Assembly (NCBI GenBank): GCA_020726505.1
Contig: JAHLEZ010000019.1
Location: forward strand, 806,001 to 870,000
Length of the DNA: 64,000 nucleotides
Source of the DNA: Leptodontidium sp. MPI-SDFR-AT-0119
Taxonomy: Eukaryota > Ascomycota > Leotiomycetes > Helotiales > Leptodontidiaceae
Direction of reading: 5' to 3'
Below the pieces are notes generated by a model, which saw nothing but the letters and a program-made list of their open reading frames with translations, did no database searches and was not told the DNA's origin. This document shows positions 34,074-46,390 of this stretch, piece by piece. The position numbers and the translations under genes were made by a program. Numbering within the stretch: the first letter of the stretch is position 1; each line of letters opens with the position of its first letter.

Positions 34074-36064
34074 GTATATTTGCCTCACTTGACCGGCTGG
34101 ATGAAGTTGTTTGTCGGAGAAGTTCGAAACCTTCTAGCTCTTGACCGAAGATGCAAGAACAAAAACAAAAACACCTTGATATCTTCTCAGCCCTCGAATT
34201 AATCAACTAACAACAATACCCAGCCCATCCATTCACAGCCTAAAATACACAGTGTTGTACCTTTCATGCCTACTCTGTCAAATAACATGAACGTATCTCC
34301 CATAATCCTATCGCAGAGTAAATAAGTTATAGTTCGAAGCGAAGACTCAAACCGGCTGTTTTCTCACCATTCCATCTTCCCCCTTGAAGAAAAGATAGTG
34401 GTGGCAATGATATTCTGATCTACTCTAGTACAAGTAACTGAACGGGAAAAGAAAAGATATGGTCTGAGGGACAGGTGACTCAAGGGGAGAAGCAAGCAGC
34501 TCGAGGAACGATGGAATACTTGCATATCACGTGCTATTCACTCCTCTTGAGAAAGGCTTCAATATCGCAGATCTAGAGCTGTGATGGGTGAGAATATACG
34601 TTGGTCATAGATAGGAGGCGTGATTTATCCGAAGGTGCTTTAAAAATCCCTTAGATCGTCACCCCAGCGCTTGAAGAGTGAACACGTGATGATGATTGTC
34701 TTGAAAATGGAAGGGCTTGGCTTCTGCCGGTGAACAACGAAGCGAATGTCGCAAAAACATAAATCTGATTCGCTCTATTGACATCCAGTTCCGTCGTAGT
34801 TAACGTTATGCATGACATCCTCTGACCTACCTATCCCATCCCATCCTATCCTATCCTATCTCTACTCAGAGTTAGCATGCCTACCTACATCAAGGCTTGA
34901 GGCTTACATAACCCCTCCCCCGTCCTACATATCCTATCCAGCACTCCCGAAGAGCTCCAGCCGGCTCGCTCCAGACTCCCTAGCGAATCAACATATATAC
35001 CCCCAGAACGTGGATCCAGGTCGTGATTCGTGAATGCTCTCCTCTCGATGTGAGGTAAAGGTAAGGTATGTCCGTGGAGCGGAGACGGATGTGGCAATTG
35101 AATGAATGAAAGGAAGTGGAGAGAGAGCGCCTGGCCAAACTACTGGACTATACTGTATGGGAGTATCCGGAATTGCATAAACACCGCTTGTTTGCTTTCT
35201 TGCGTGCTTTATGTCTTGTCACTTGAGTCCCGCCGTCTTGGGGGTTGGAGTAAAAACGTTGAAGCGGCAGATGATGCTAAGAAAACTGACATTGAAATCG
35301 GATGATGAAAGCTGGGCGTTTTCTTGCTTTGCTGACTATTTGATGGGGATTCTAGATCTCCGTTTTTAGACTTGGGCTTTTCTTTATTTGTTTGGTTTTG
35401 GTTGAAGGGATTGGATTGGAATTGGCTTCGGGTGACTGATGTCCGCCAGTCATGTCACGTATGTCAAAATAGAGGGGCAGTTTAGAGTGGGATGTTCTAA
35501 GTTGGCGGCCCTCTGGTCTGTCTCGCCACCGTAAGTTCCGTGGACCGGAGCTACTAGTACATACCCAACAGGTGAACATAAGACTTTCTTGATACCGTAC
35601 GGACAAACAAGTAAAGAAGAAAACAGGTGTCCTCGGAAGCTGGAAAGGTGATACGATATGACATTCGGAGAAATAGACCCTCGAAGAAGAAAAATACAAG
35701 ACTTGTCTGTGAGAAGCACTGAATAATGCAGAGCTAGAGATAATGCGGTTATTGAGGGCGCTGTCAGTTGAGCATATCATTGGTGCGTATGCTAGTGGGG
35801 GTGGGTGAAGTGCTCTGGTTATTCAGCTTATGACGCTGGCGGGACATGCGAGTGGAGGAGGGGGCAGAGCTTGGGCGTGTCTGATGCGGTGCGGGTGTTG
35901 AGACAGAGGAGGGGTTAAGTCGAGTTGTTTTTAACCTCGAAATTCTTTTCTCTTCCTTTCCTTCTTCCCTCAACAACAACACCACAAAACAAACACACTC
36001 TGCGAATACATACCCAATACCATACAACACCGCAATCACATCTACACATCACACAATCGCAATC
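34074..36064. other. Intergenic, transaldolase upstream region
   Basis: No supported gene. ATCCC/ATCCT pentamers are tandemly repeated at 34,834-34,860. The last 130 bp before the transaldolase start are C/A/T-rich with AACAACAACACC, a common fungal leader composition. Confidence 0.4.
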
Positions 36065-37572
36065 ATGAGCAACTCATTAGAACAGCTTAAGGCTTCTGGC
36101 ACCGTGAGTTACCCCTCCATCCAATGCACTGCGGTGCAGCTGCCAAAGTGGCGGAGAACTCGGAGATCGATTGCCATCATTGAGATGCATCGCAATGATC
36201 TCTTCTGCACTTTCTATTGAGAGATATCGATTTGCTGATGCTTCATTTGTGTATAGACTGTTGTCAGTGATTCTGGTAAGTTTCTTCAACCCCTCCATTC
36301 AATCCGTTGGGACACCAGCTAACCTCTCCTCCTTCCAGGTGATTTCGCATGTAAAGCTCTCCCATCTCCCTCTCCACCACCCAATCCATCGTCTTCGACT
36401 ACACACTACCTCTCCAATCCTTCCTACGAATACCATACTGATTCTCCGCAGCCATTGGCAAATACAAGCCCCAAGATGCCACCACCAACCCCTCCCTCAT
36501 CCTCGCCGCATCCAAGAAGCCCGAATACGCCAAGTTGATTGACGCCGCTGTCGAGTACGGCAAGGCTCACGGCAAGGACCTCGACGAGAAGACTGATGCC
36601 ACCCTCGATCGTCTCCTGGTCGAGTTCGGAAAGGAGATCTTGAATATCGTCCCTGGAAAGGTTTCGACTGAGGTTGATGCCCGTTTCTCGTTCGATACTC
36701 AAGGTTCCGTTAACAAGGCTCTTCACATCATTGACGTACGTTTTTCTCTCTTTTCTCCCTTCCACTCCTTCGAATATACGATTTTTACTCGCCCTTGGAT
36801 TACTGTTGGGTAAATGGTAAACGGCACAATGCTGAGCAAATAAACAGCTTTACAAGTCCGTTGGAATCGACAAGTCCCGCGTCCTCATCAAGATCGCCTC
36901 CACCTGGGAAGGTATCCAAGCCGCCCGTATCCTCCAAAAGGAGCACGGCATCAACTGCAACCTTACCCTCCTCTTCTCCAAGGTCCAAGCCATCGCTGCC
37001 GCTGAGGCCAACGCCTACCTCATCTCTCCCTTCGTCGGCCGTATCCTCGATTGGTACAAGGCCAAGACCGGAAAGACCTACAGCAAGGAGGAGGACCCAG
37101 GAGTTGCATCCGTCAAGAGCATCTTCGACTACTACAAGAAGTTCGGTTACAAGACTATCGTCATGGGCGCTTCCTTCAGAAGTGTCGGTGAGATCACTGA
37201 GTTGGCTGGATGTGATTACTTGACTATCTCGGTATGTTCCCTTTCCCCATCCTCCCTCCCTCCTTGAAAATCTACAATTGAAAACTCCCCGAGAGATTCG
37301 GAGCGGGCGCAAAAAGTAAATCTAACGGTTTCTAGCCTAACCTCCTCGAGGATATGATGGGATCCACCGAAGCTGTCCCCAAGAAGCTCGACGCTACCAA
37401 CGCCAAGTCCCTCGATATCGAGAAGAAATCCTACATCGACAACGAGTCTGACTTCCGCTTCGACTTCAACGAGGACCAGATGGGTGTTGAGAAGTTGCGT
37501 GAGGGTATCAGCAAGTTCGCTGCTGATGCCGTTACGTTGAAGGATATCCTTAAGGCTAAGATTGAGGCATAA
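36065..37572 (+). CDS. TAL1: Transaldolase
   Basis: Six exons (36065-36103, 36257-36275, 36339-36350, 36452-36735, 36848-37231, 37336-37572) give 324 residues, normal for the family. Exons 2 and 3 are only 19 and 12 bp. Spliced, the start reads [20 protein letters not shown] and then [19 protein letters not shown]. The catalytic Schiff-base lysine is Lys133 in RVLIKIAST, Asp18 matches the catalytic Asp of E. coli TalB, and TTNPS is the substrate-loop Asn. IVMGASFRS and GCDYLTIS are standard family blocks. Transaldolase moves a dihydroxyacetone unit between sugar phosphates in the cytosolic non-oxidative pentose phosphate pathway. Intron-dense 5' end and short exons are conserved features of many filamentous-fungal TAL genes as far as I know. 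Confidence 0.96.
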
Positions 37573-38478
37573 GCCTGTTTTTGTGGAGGGGATGGATGGT
37601 TAGTACATAAGGTATGGATGTTTTGATGGGATTTGGTGAGAGGGAGAGTGAGAGAGAGAGTGAAAGGGATGAAAAGTGGGCGTGGATGGAACACTTATGT
37701 AGTTATGAGGTTATGTGGATGCTGGCATACATTTCAATGAGCAATGGTTTTTTTTTTCCCCCACTCTCCCGCGCCTATGGTCAGCTTGCTGATTCTCAAA
37801 CCGCAATTGAAATATTCTGGTGGTGTTGACATTCTTACCCATACATCCCTGGATACTTGTTTGTCGAAAGGCTAAGCAAATACAACCAACCCCTCATGTT
37901 TCTATACTGCCATTCCCTTCTCCTCCCCATAGCCATGGCGGTGTTGATATTCAACCGGTAATTTGTAATCGAATTTGTCGTCTCTAATTTTACCTCTGCA
38001 TTATATTGGTCATCACACTGTAATATAATATCATTACAGAAGTAATTTCATTTCGGCTTCAAGCTTTATTCAGGATATGGGGCTTTCAAATACTCGCGAT
38101 CTCTACCCCACGGGGCTGTGCAAGTAATTTGGTATACTGACTTACTTACTTGGTTACTTGTAGAGAGGCTTATTGCTTTGCGAGAGTAGTGATATGGGAA
38201 GATGGGAAGATAGAGATATGGAGAGATATATTTAACTGATTGGCCATGAATGTTTTGCCGTTTATACGAACTTAAATCTTTGTTGCGACGTCTGAATGCC
38301 TGGCATAATTGTTTCGCTGAAGACGCGGGATTGAGCCATTTTTGGATATAGTACTTCAGCAGTAATCCTGCTAAATCTCTTGTGAATTGGTAGGTAGGTA
38401 TACAGCCACTCTCGCGTATAGCACAGCACATCTACTAGAACAAACAAAACGCATACCCCCTGGGACAATTCAACGCAC
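37573..38478. other. Convergent 3' intergenic region
   Basis: Lies between the 3' ends of transaldolase and Isy1. Contains a GAGAGTGAGAGAGAGAG purine run (about 37,640-37,662) and a T9 run near 37,748. No gene seen. Confidence 0.5.
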
Positions 38479-39366
38479 TCAACCCAATTTATCGAGCAAC
38501 CTCCTTCTTCTCCTCTCCACCAGTTCCTCCTGCACCTCCTCCGCACTAGGTAATCTCCACCCCTCACCATTGCCCTCATCACCAGGCAGCGGTTCCCAAT
38601 CCTTCGGCTTCCTACCCTCCCCTCCCCCACCAGCAGCCAACAGGTTCTCAAAAGCCTCCTGCTCCTTCTGCGTCTCGTACGCTAACAAAGTACCATCTTC
38701 TTCGTCGAGGTTGTAGCCATAGTATGATGCATCTACTAACTTCCTTAGATCGGGGTTGGTGGATTTGGAAGAGGGTTTGGAGGGTTTGGCGGATGCGAAG
38801 AGCTCTGCTACTCCAGGGAGGGATTTGGCGCGGCCAAAATACCTGGCGAAGTGTTAATACCTCAGATTCCAAAAAGCCTAAAAAGAAAAGTAAAGCAAAG
38901 TTTAGAAAACGAGACAAGGAACGAGACAGAGACATACCTATACCCCTTCCCCGCGCCCTTAATCTCCACCCCCTCATCATCATAAACCGCTCCACCACCC
39001 CTCATATAATTCGGCCCGCCCAGATTCCTAACCTGCACCTCCCACATGTGCTTCTCGCGCATCAACTTGTTGATCTCGTCGTTCAGATCCCGGATCATGA
39101 AGTCGCTCAGGCTCGGGTCCTGGATCTTAGACACCTTGCGCGATATCTCCTTTAGAACTTGTCCTCGCCATTTCTCGCACGATGGGATCGATGTCACTTC
39201 TGTTATCATTTTTGGACGGCGGGTTCGCCCTGCGTCGAGGATTCCGAGATCTGCGGCTTGGGATTCGCGGAAGCGGAAGAGCATCGATTGGGCTTTTTCA
39301 GAGTTGCGCGCCTGGAGGGTGTTAGTTAGGGAGAGTAATTGGGGGGGGAAAACGGTGATGTACCAT
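38479..39366 (-). CDS. ISY1: Pre-mRNA-splicing factor Isy1
   Basis: Exons 39366-39364, 39311-38938 and 38842-38479 give 246 residues. The first exon is only the ATG: a 52-bp intron (GTACAT...CCAG) follows at once, and splicing gives MARNSEKAQSMLFRFRESQA, the conserved Isy1 start. Other hallmarks: RRPKMITEVTSIPSCEKWR, IQDPSLSDFMIRDLNDEIN, GGPNYM, GYRYFGRAK.LPGV across intron 2, and a C-terminal ERRRRRLLDKLG. Isy1 is a subunit of the Prp19-associated (NTC) complex in the catalytic spliceosome. Start chosen because no other upstream Met keeps the N-terminal consensus; an unspliced message would give no Isy1. Confidence 0.93.
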
Positions 39367-42300
39367 GATGAGGGTGCTGCTCCGGAGAATCTTTGGAGTG
39401 TTGTTTGTGGGGTTGGTGGGGTATGGTGTTGAGGGTTCTCAATCAGATATCGAAAAGCGTCAAACTTGACAGGACCTTGATGAGGCTGAGAAATAAACTC
39501 GCGCTAAGCATCTCCCATCTCACCTTTTACGGTAAGGTGTGGTGGGGCGGCCGCTAGCGTACAGCGCTGGCAGCGCGCTTCGAAAGCACTTCGCGTCTTC
39601 CCCAGAACCCTCCGATCTTGAATACACGACAACGAAAGAAACCAGCAGTGACGAGAAACCACAACCACAATTCAAGAGCTAAACCCCACGAATCTAGCCT
39701 CTGGGAAGATCAGGTCCGAGGTTGCAAGATCGAGGACGAGACTTTCCCTTATGGTTGGAAATGCGTGTTTGTTTTGAACAGAGATCTGAGCTGGTCTTGT
39801 CCGTTTTGTTATGTGCCAGTTTCTTCCACGACTGATTTACTATTTTTTATTATTGTTTCCGTCAAGTTTTGTGAATGGTGTTTTTGTGAGGATGGGTTGG
39901 GATCGGTGTGAGTGAGAGAGGGTGATGCGCGACCAAGGACGACAAATGCATCTACCTGAGACGCTATACCGAGTCGCTGAGCTGAATCACCTCTTGCGGA
40001 GTGGCGGCTACAATGGGGGTTGTGGGCACTGCAATGTGAGGGGCTGATTCTGCGAGGTGGTGAGGTGAAGGTGTTGGTGAGGGTAGAAAATATAGTTTTC
40101 AATCGGAGGAGTGTGGTATGTGTCTCTTCTTCCCTTCCCTCTTCCATTCCCATTCCTTTTCCCGTTCCTCGCTTTCTTTCTTTATTTTATAGAGCACTAC
40201 TGATTATGCATACGTCTAGATCCCTCTCCCCATATCCCCTCAACTCGAGCAAGAACATCCACGATAACAGCGAAGCAAGTATAACAAAAACACAAACGTC
40301 GGTTCGGGAGCAAGGCGCATTTCATACTGTCGAGATCTTCTTTTTCCATATCGGTCTTCCGTATAAGCCCAGTGATGACCAAAAAAATGTCATAAGCCAA
40401 AATTGCAGGCCAACCTACCACCTCTCTAAGCGGCTACTGTTTTCTCTTCCTTGCCTTGGTGAGGGGAGGGAATGGTGGTTGTGCGGGGAGAGTGGGCAAG
40501 TGTTCGCGATGAGAACTTGAGAGCTAATCTGAGGGCCTTTCTTTTTGTTTCTTCTTTTATTCTTGCTGTTTGCGTTTTGCGGTTTTGCGTGCTGTTCTTA
40601 CTGTCGTCCGCACGCGTGGTTTCGTTTTGAGTTTCTTTTTGTCCTCCCATTTGTTGCTATATGAGGTGGTGCGATGATGGGAACCGGCAGGGAAGGGGGG
40701 GTTGGTGGGTGAAGTGAGCGGTGGCTAGTTGGCGAACTGCGCTGCTTGAGAGTTGGGACAGGCTTTCATCGGAATATGTTGGATTTGAGGCTGGCCCTGG
40801 GAGGATGAGAAACCGGTAGTAGCCCACTATTCATTCGAATCTGAAATACACTGCTTCTTGAATTTACATCGTTACTCTACATACTGCACACCATCGCACT
40901 ATTGAAATTAAACCCTCATTCGCCAGATCAACCAACAACTTGCTGGAGGCATATACACATCTGCCCCGCTCGCGCCGTTTCTTCGGAAGACTGAGGTTAC
41001 TAGAAGTAACACTAGCGATCTATCATAGCCACGTCTGTTCTCGACAGGTATCTGTACCTGGGGATGCCTTGCTTAACGCTGGGTTGCCAGATGACTGCGT
41101 TGACCTAGCATCCCGCGCATGCATGAAATGCCGAGGTGTTCTTCGCTTCCAAAAATGGCACATTCCTCAATACGTAGACTTTGAGGGGAGCGCATGAAGC
41201 TGGGCCAGGCGTGGTATCTGGATGAGAGGTGAGCACGTTACGTGCGCAAAAGTAACTAAAGCTTATTCTCTCAACGAGCTCCTAAGCACCCAACTCACCT
41301 CTCTGAGACACCCCTAAAAACACTTCTGAAATAGGAGAGAGTTCGGCATTTGTATTTATAGAAATTCAACTTTGCCTTCATATTATCTTCGATCGTAGAT
41401 TCCTTACAGTTGTTGCCAGAGATCTGGATCTGGTATGCTCACTCTGTGATTTATAGTAAGTTTTATTGGATTTGGTATCTGGGAGTGCATGCTCGAAACT
41501 TTTGAGGGATTTGCTCCGACCCGATATTAAAATAGAGTGGAAAAGTTTGGCATTGACAGGTTTTGAGAAGATTCTACTTGTGGCACTGCGGAATTCCCCC
41601 CCCCCCCCCTTTTAACTCAAAAGTCTATCCGTTTTTGAAACTTCGGGAATCTTTTTCTTTGCAGAAGTGGCGGGACTTATAATAGGCAAGTACGTTCTGC
41701 CCTGCTGACGCCAGAGAGAGGTTTATCGATCAAATAGACTTTGAAAGTCAATTAAATCTCCAAGCAACACCGCATCAATCTAAGCACAACACAACCTCGA
41801 GGAATAAATATACAAAAATCAGATCCCTAATTCTGCTCAAATTCTCGTTCACCGAGTACGCGATAAGCCAGAATACCACAAAGAAAGGCGAGTCCCTCGA
41901 TTGGAAGCTGCCATTTGCATATGCTAAACATTCACACAGAGCTGTCTGAATCTTCTTCATAGAAAACGACAAATTGGCTGCTACCGATACCGGTATTGGT
42001 CATCTCCCTTTGTCAGGCCGGAAAATTATAGGTCCTCGACAGCCGCACTAGTGCCCATATCAACACCGTCCTCGCCAACGCGCCCCTCGAAACCAAAACA
42101 ACACCACACAGCAGCTCCAATCTCTCCAAAATCCAGCAAACCCAAACCTCAAATTTTTCCCAAAAGCACGAAATACATCTGGTGGGTTTCATTGCACAGT
42201 GCCAGAGATATGGTAATGGAAGGCTAATACGTCAACGGCCTCTCGCACGTGGGGTTTACTTCGAAAGTTGCATTTCGATACTGTTAGTGGAACATTTCAA

Positions 42301-43772
42301 AGTACCGTGGGGTTTTCAGACATTCACTTTTGTGACGCCTGGACTTGAGACGGTTGCTAACACGTATCTGCAGAGGAAGCTATCGATTCAGCTACTTCCA
42401 CCTTGACAATTCAACCTGCTCTAGAACAGTCGCGCTCCTGCCTTTTGAAAAGGGCCCTTTCCAACTGGTAAGTGCTTCATGTACGTCATATCTGGGGATA
42501 TCATTCCTTCAACCGGTCCATACCTTCCCTACAAATCCTCCCTTCCCAGCATCCTCATTGTCCCACGCCACTTCGCAACATCAAAAACACCCTTCTAATT
42601 CCCGCCCACAGCTCCGACTCCGACCACGGAATCGCGAACTGCAGGAACCCCAACTCGCATTCCCTCCTCCATCTCCGACATCTCGCAATTCCTCTCCCAT
42701 ACACCTCAACACCTATTTCAAAGCCACGAAAGAATTTCAAGACATTGGTTAGTGGTCCACCTGGGCATATTCGACCTTGAATTCCATACTGACTACCATA
42801 ATAGGTCTCTACACCCAACTCAATCGATCCTCTACAACGCACAATCCCAACCACGGTCAACACCAAACAGAGCCCTGGTATTCGCCTAAGCGCCCCCATC
42901 CAAACAAGCAACGCCCTTGCCATTTGTAAGTCCTCACACCAACACAGGACATTCCAACACTTCTAACCCTCCGGCAGCACATATCCCGAACAGGATATCG
43001 CGCCTCCCTCCCTCTACCACCCCGACTTCCGAGGGCCGTCGTCTTTTGGGACATTTCCTGCCCTCCGAGCGTCCACTTCAACTCAAATACCCGTGTCACT
43101 ACCGGCGGGAACTGAGGCTTTTCGGCTGGATTCTTCGATTCTGGCGTGGGGAACGACATACAGCAGGACGTCGGAGTCTTGAATATCGACTTCGTCAAAG
43201 TCCTCAGTTGGCTTTGCGACATTGGTGAGTACTTTTGTTTGTGTTGGATTCTCAAGCCTCTGGACTGCCAGTTACCTCGATTCTACCCTGCAATTGTGCG
43301 ATGCGGAATCTGTGATTGACGAAAGCTCAATTATAATGTCGTAAAAATCACTTCGTTTTGTCCAAACAGCTGGCTATTCTACTTCGCTCTTTGGAAGTGA
43401 ATCGAGTTCTGCTCAACCGGATGGATCTAGGGTTGACAATACAAATGTCCCTACCCCGTCTCACTGACTGGGCCTGGGAAATCGCATGCCTCAGTCCGCA
43501 ATCGAGTCATACAATTCACTCTTTCGAACAACCTCCAGTGCCGTTGCTGATATGTTGAAGTTTCTGTAGCTACACTCATTCACGCTTCTAGCTTCAAGCC
43601 TAATCTTGGCTTCGTTTGGGGTAATCAGTCCGATTGTGATATCAGTCACTCGGGCATTCAATACGGATATTCCTGTCTACAGTTGAATCCCAAAAAATCA
43701 AACCAGACGACTCCTGTAAGTTGGATAAAACACTGAAACTATCATTCCCATGTATTAACCTACATTTAGACA
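39367..43772. other. 4.4 kb without a supported gene
   Basis: Many short ORFs on both strands, none with recognisable domains or convincing splice structure. Notable content: a run of 14 C (41596-41609), and many GTAAGT-type donors with matching acceptors from about 42,470 on, so the 3' half may be a long, intron-containing leader of the BTB gene. A clear leader intron lies at 43716-43769, three bases before that gene's ATG. Possible non-coding transcripts cannot be judged from sequence. Confidence 0.35.
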
Positions 43773-45699
43773 ATGGGTCCTCCCAAGGATTCAGATTCCC
43801 GCCTAGGTACTCCAAACGGTATGGAGCCTACCCATACCAAACCACCCTCCACCACTCAATACAATGGTCGCTCGCTCGCCCAGGGATCTGGTTCCCGTCG
43901 ACCTCAGGGCTTTGATCTTGGCCATCTGGACAGAGATAGAAATTCTACTCTACGCCAACCAACTACCAGAATGTATGATGATGATCAAGAAAACTGCACA
44001 CCAGGCCGAAATGAGGATCTCGACAACAGATACGCTGAATATGGTCGTAACTCGCCCTACATGCAAGACGAGGAACATGGTGGTAGAACAATCTTTGGCG
44101 GCAGACCATATGCTCCTGCTACACAGTTCAATTCCATGGGCAATAGCGGCGGTCTCAGCAATTATGAGCGTGGATATGACGGTTATCAAAGCTCTCCTGC
44201 TGGCTCGCCTGCTCTGAAACGAATGAGCAGTATGCCCAATGGCAACGAGCGCACTGCGAATCGAAGCCGTCACGAGCGTTACTCCAATGGCAACGGCCAT
44301 CGTCGCTCGTTGTCTGGTGTTGGCACATCCTACCCGCAACCATCTCCAGAGCATGTTGTACCTGAGCCCAGTATCTATCCTCAGTTCATTGACGGTAATG
44401 TTCGCATTATCTCGCCATCTGGCAAGATCTGGAAGCTACATAGCATAATCCTCTCCAAGGCTTCACCCATGCTCGCCAAGCTCTTCGCTACTACTCCACC
44501 TTTGAACGCAAACAGCCGCAGAAAGCGGGAGGCAAACAGTGTCGATTGGGAAATTAAGATGGTTCCTGATCGTCGTGCTCAAGGCATTGATGCTGAGGGT
44601 CTGAATTTCATGTCTTTCAGTAAGATTGTGAGTACATCATATTCGACCACCTCTGAGATTCGCGTTTGCATTCGCGGTCTAGCATGTGCGATTAACTGAC
44701 TGTAAATAGAACATCAAGGACAAAGGCCTTGCTATTATGTCTAATATCAACGGCTTGGGAGAGGAGGCTGGATTCAACAAAATCTACGACAACTTCTTCC
44801 GTTGTCTTTACAACATGGAACCCAAGTTCATGAACGACGGCGACAAGCTAGCTCGTCCATTGATCTACGATGCTACCATGCTTCTTCAAGCTGCCACCTG
44901 GCTAGATGCTGTCCCTTGTGTCCGTCTCGTTGTCGAAGCCAATCTTCTTCGCCTCCATCAGGCTCTTTGGAAGCACATTACAGACAAACCCGAGGGTTGG
45001 ATCCACATTGCTGCCCGACTGGAGTCGCCATTGATCTTCCGAGAGTGTTTGATTCACCTTGTTGGCAGATACCACTTGGAGAACGGAATCAATGAGCAAT
45101 TCTTGTGCAAGAAGACCCACGGTCCATTGACCGAGAAGATATGGGCTCTCATTGTTCAGAAAGCCAAGGAGTTGAAGGACAAGAAGCTCAGAGTTGAGCG
45201 TGTTCTGATGGAGTTCTTTCCTATCCGTATGGTCCACAAGGAGGATAACGAGACCATTCCTGGCCGTGCCATCTACGCTGCCGACATCTATCTATGGCAA
45301 GCACTGGTCATTTTCCGTCAATTCATCTCCTCGGCTTTCTTCAGCAACTTCCATCACAGGGCCAAGGACGGAGGTCTCGCTTTTTACCGTACCATCGGAG
45401 CTGCTGACGCCACCTACCTCCGCGCCGACACTCTTGACTTGTTCCACCAAAGCTTCGATATGAGCCCCAAAGCCAAGGGTCTGCTCCTCGCAGCTCTCGA
45501 GCAAATCAAGGCGGAAGCTAAGAATGTCGTCGCCGAGCTCCTCCACGATCGCTCTCAATTAACTCGTTCTCCCGCCGATAAGCCCTGCGATCACTTGACC
45601 TGTATCGAGGTCCTGGACGAGGAGATGCCATGGGTTGTCGCAGAGGACGAAGATATTGACGACGATGAGCTTGATATGAATATGGGATATGATTACTGA
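43773..45699 (+). CDS. BTB/POZ-like domain protein
   Basis: Two exons, 43773-44627 and 44710-45699, with an 82-bp intron, encode 614 residues. Residues 1-200 are low-complexity (Ser, Asn, Gly, Arg; several RHERYSNGNGHRRS-like basic stretches) and probably disordered. About residue 205 a BTB-like fold starts: DGNVRIISPSGKIWKLHSIILSKASPMLAKLF resembles the 'D..l.....f.vHk.iL...S..f..lf' core. The rest is helical, with LYDATMLLQAATWLDAVPCVRLV corresponding to the end of the BTB and BACK-like helices, then an acidic tail (EDEDIDDDELDM). Fungal proteins of this type are widespread but largely uncharacterised; an adaptor role for a cullin-3 ligase is possible, not shown. A 54-bp leader intron precedes the start. 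Confidence 0.8.
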
Positions 45700-46390
45700 G
45701 ACTACACCTCAACAGCATCGCATCTTATTCCATCGAAATGACTTTCTACTAAAAGATGAATGAACCTGGAGTTTGGGTTTGGAGTTTGAGTTGAGCTGAT
45801 TTGATTTGATTGTTTTGCGCAAAGATTTGTACGGTAGATAGACCATTACATCAGCGTACGTGACTACTGACAGACATAAGGAAGCAAGCAGATTTGCAGA
45901 TGCAGAAGCAGAAATGGATGGGATGAGAGCTTCTTCTCATAGTCTATAGAGTCACTACATGCCGGCAGAATTGATGAATTGAAATGCATGCCTTTGCAGA
46001 GATTGTTTCTTTAGCAGGCAGATTGGAGAAACTGGGGTTTATTGATTTGGTGATTCACGGAAGTAGGATTGAAATTCCCTGTAAGACAATTGAGCAACAT
46101 GGAATAAAAGAGCATACATATATCGTCAAGAATTGAGATTTGAGTTGGTGCTTGGTTGTGGCCAAACTCGGACGAAACTACAGCCAAAACAAACAGACAG
46201 AAGTCCAATCAAGCAAAGGGCCAGGGCCCAATAAGACACAACCTCCACAGCTAAAAATCCCTCTTGATCTATCCTGTACAAGTCAATGAGCAATGTACTT
46301 CTTAACAAAACATGTTTTTGCTCTTACCTCAGAATCTCATCTCATTTCACCATTCTCATCAACCTCGCCAAATTACCCACGGTGACACGT
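45700..46390. other. Intergenic, 3' flanks
   Basis: Between the BTB gene and the convergent repeat-peptide gene. TTTGAGTT/TTTGGAG repeats at 45,765-45,800. No gene seen. Confidence 0.5.

Noticed and set aside
39618..39911. 97-codon ORF upstream of Isy1
   Set aside because: Cys-containing end looked zinc-finger-like but spacing fits no known finger, and no splicing extends it.
42182..43558. Proline/Ser-rich ORFs as genes
   Set aside because: No domain, no codon consistency between neighbouring frames; more likely leader or intergenic sequence.
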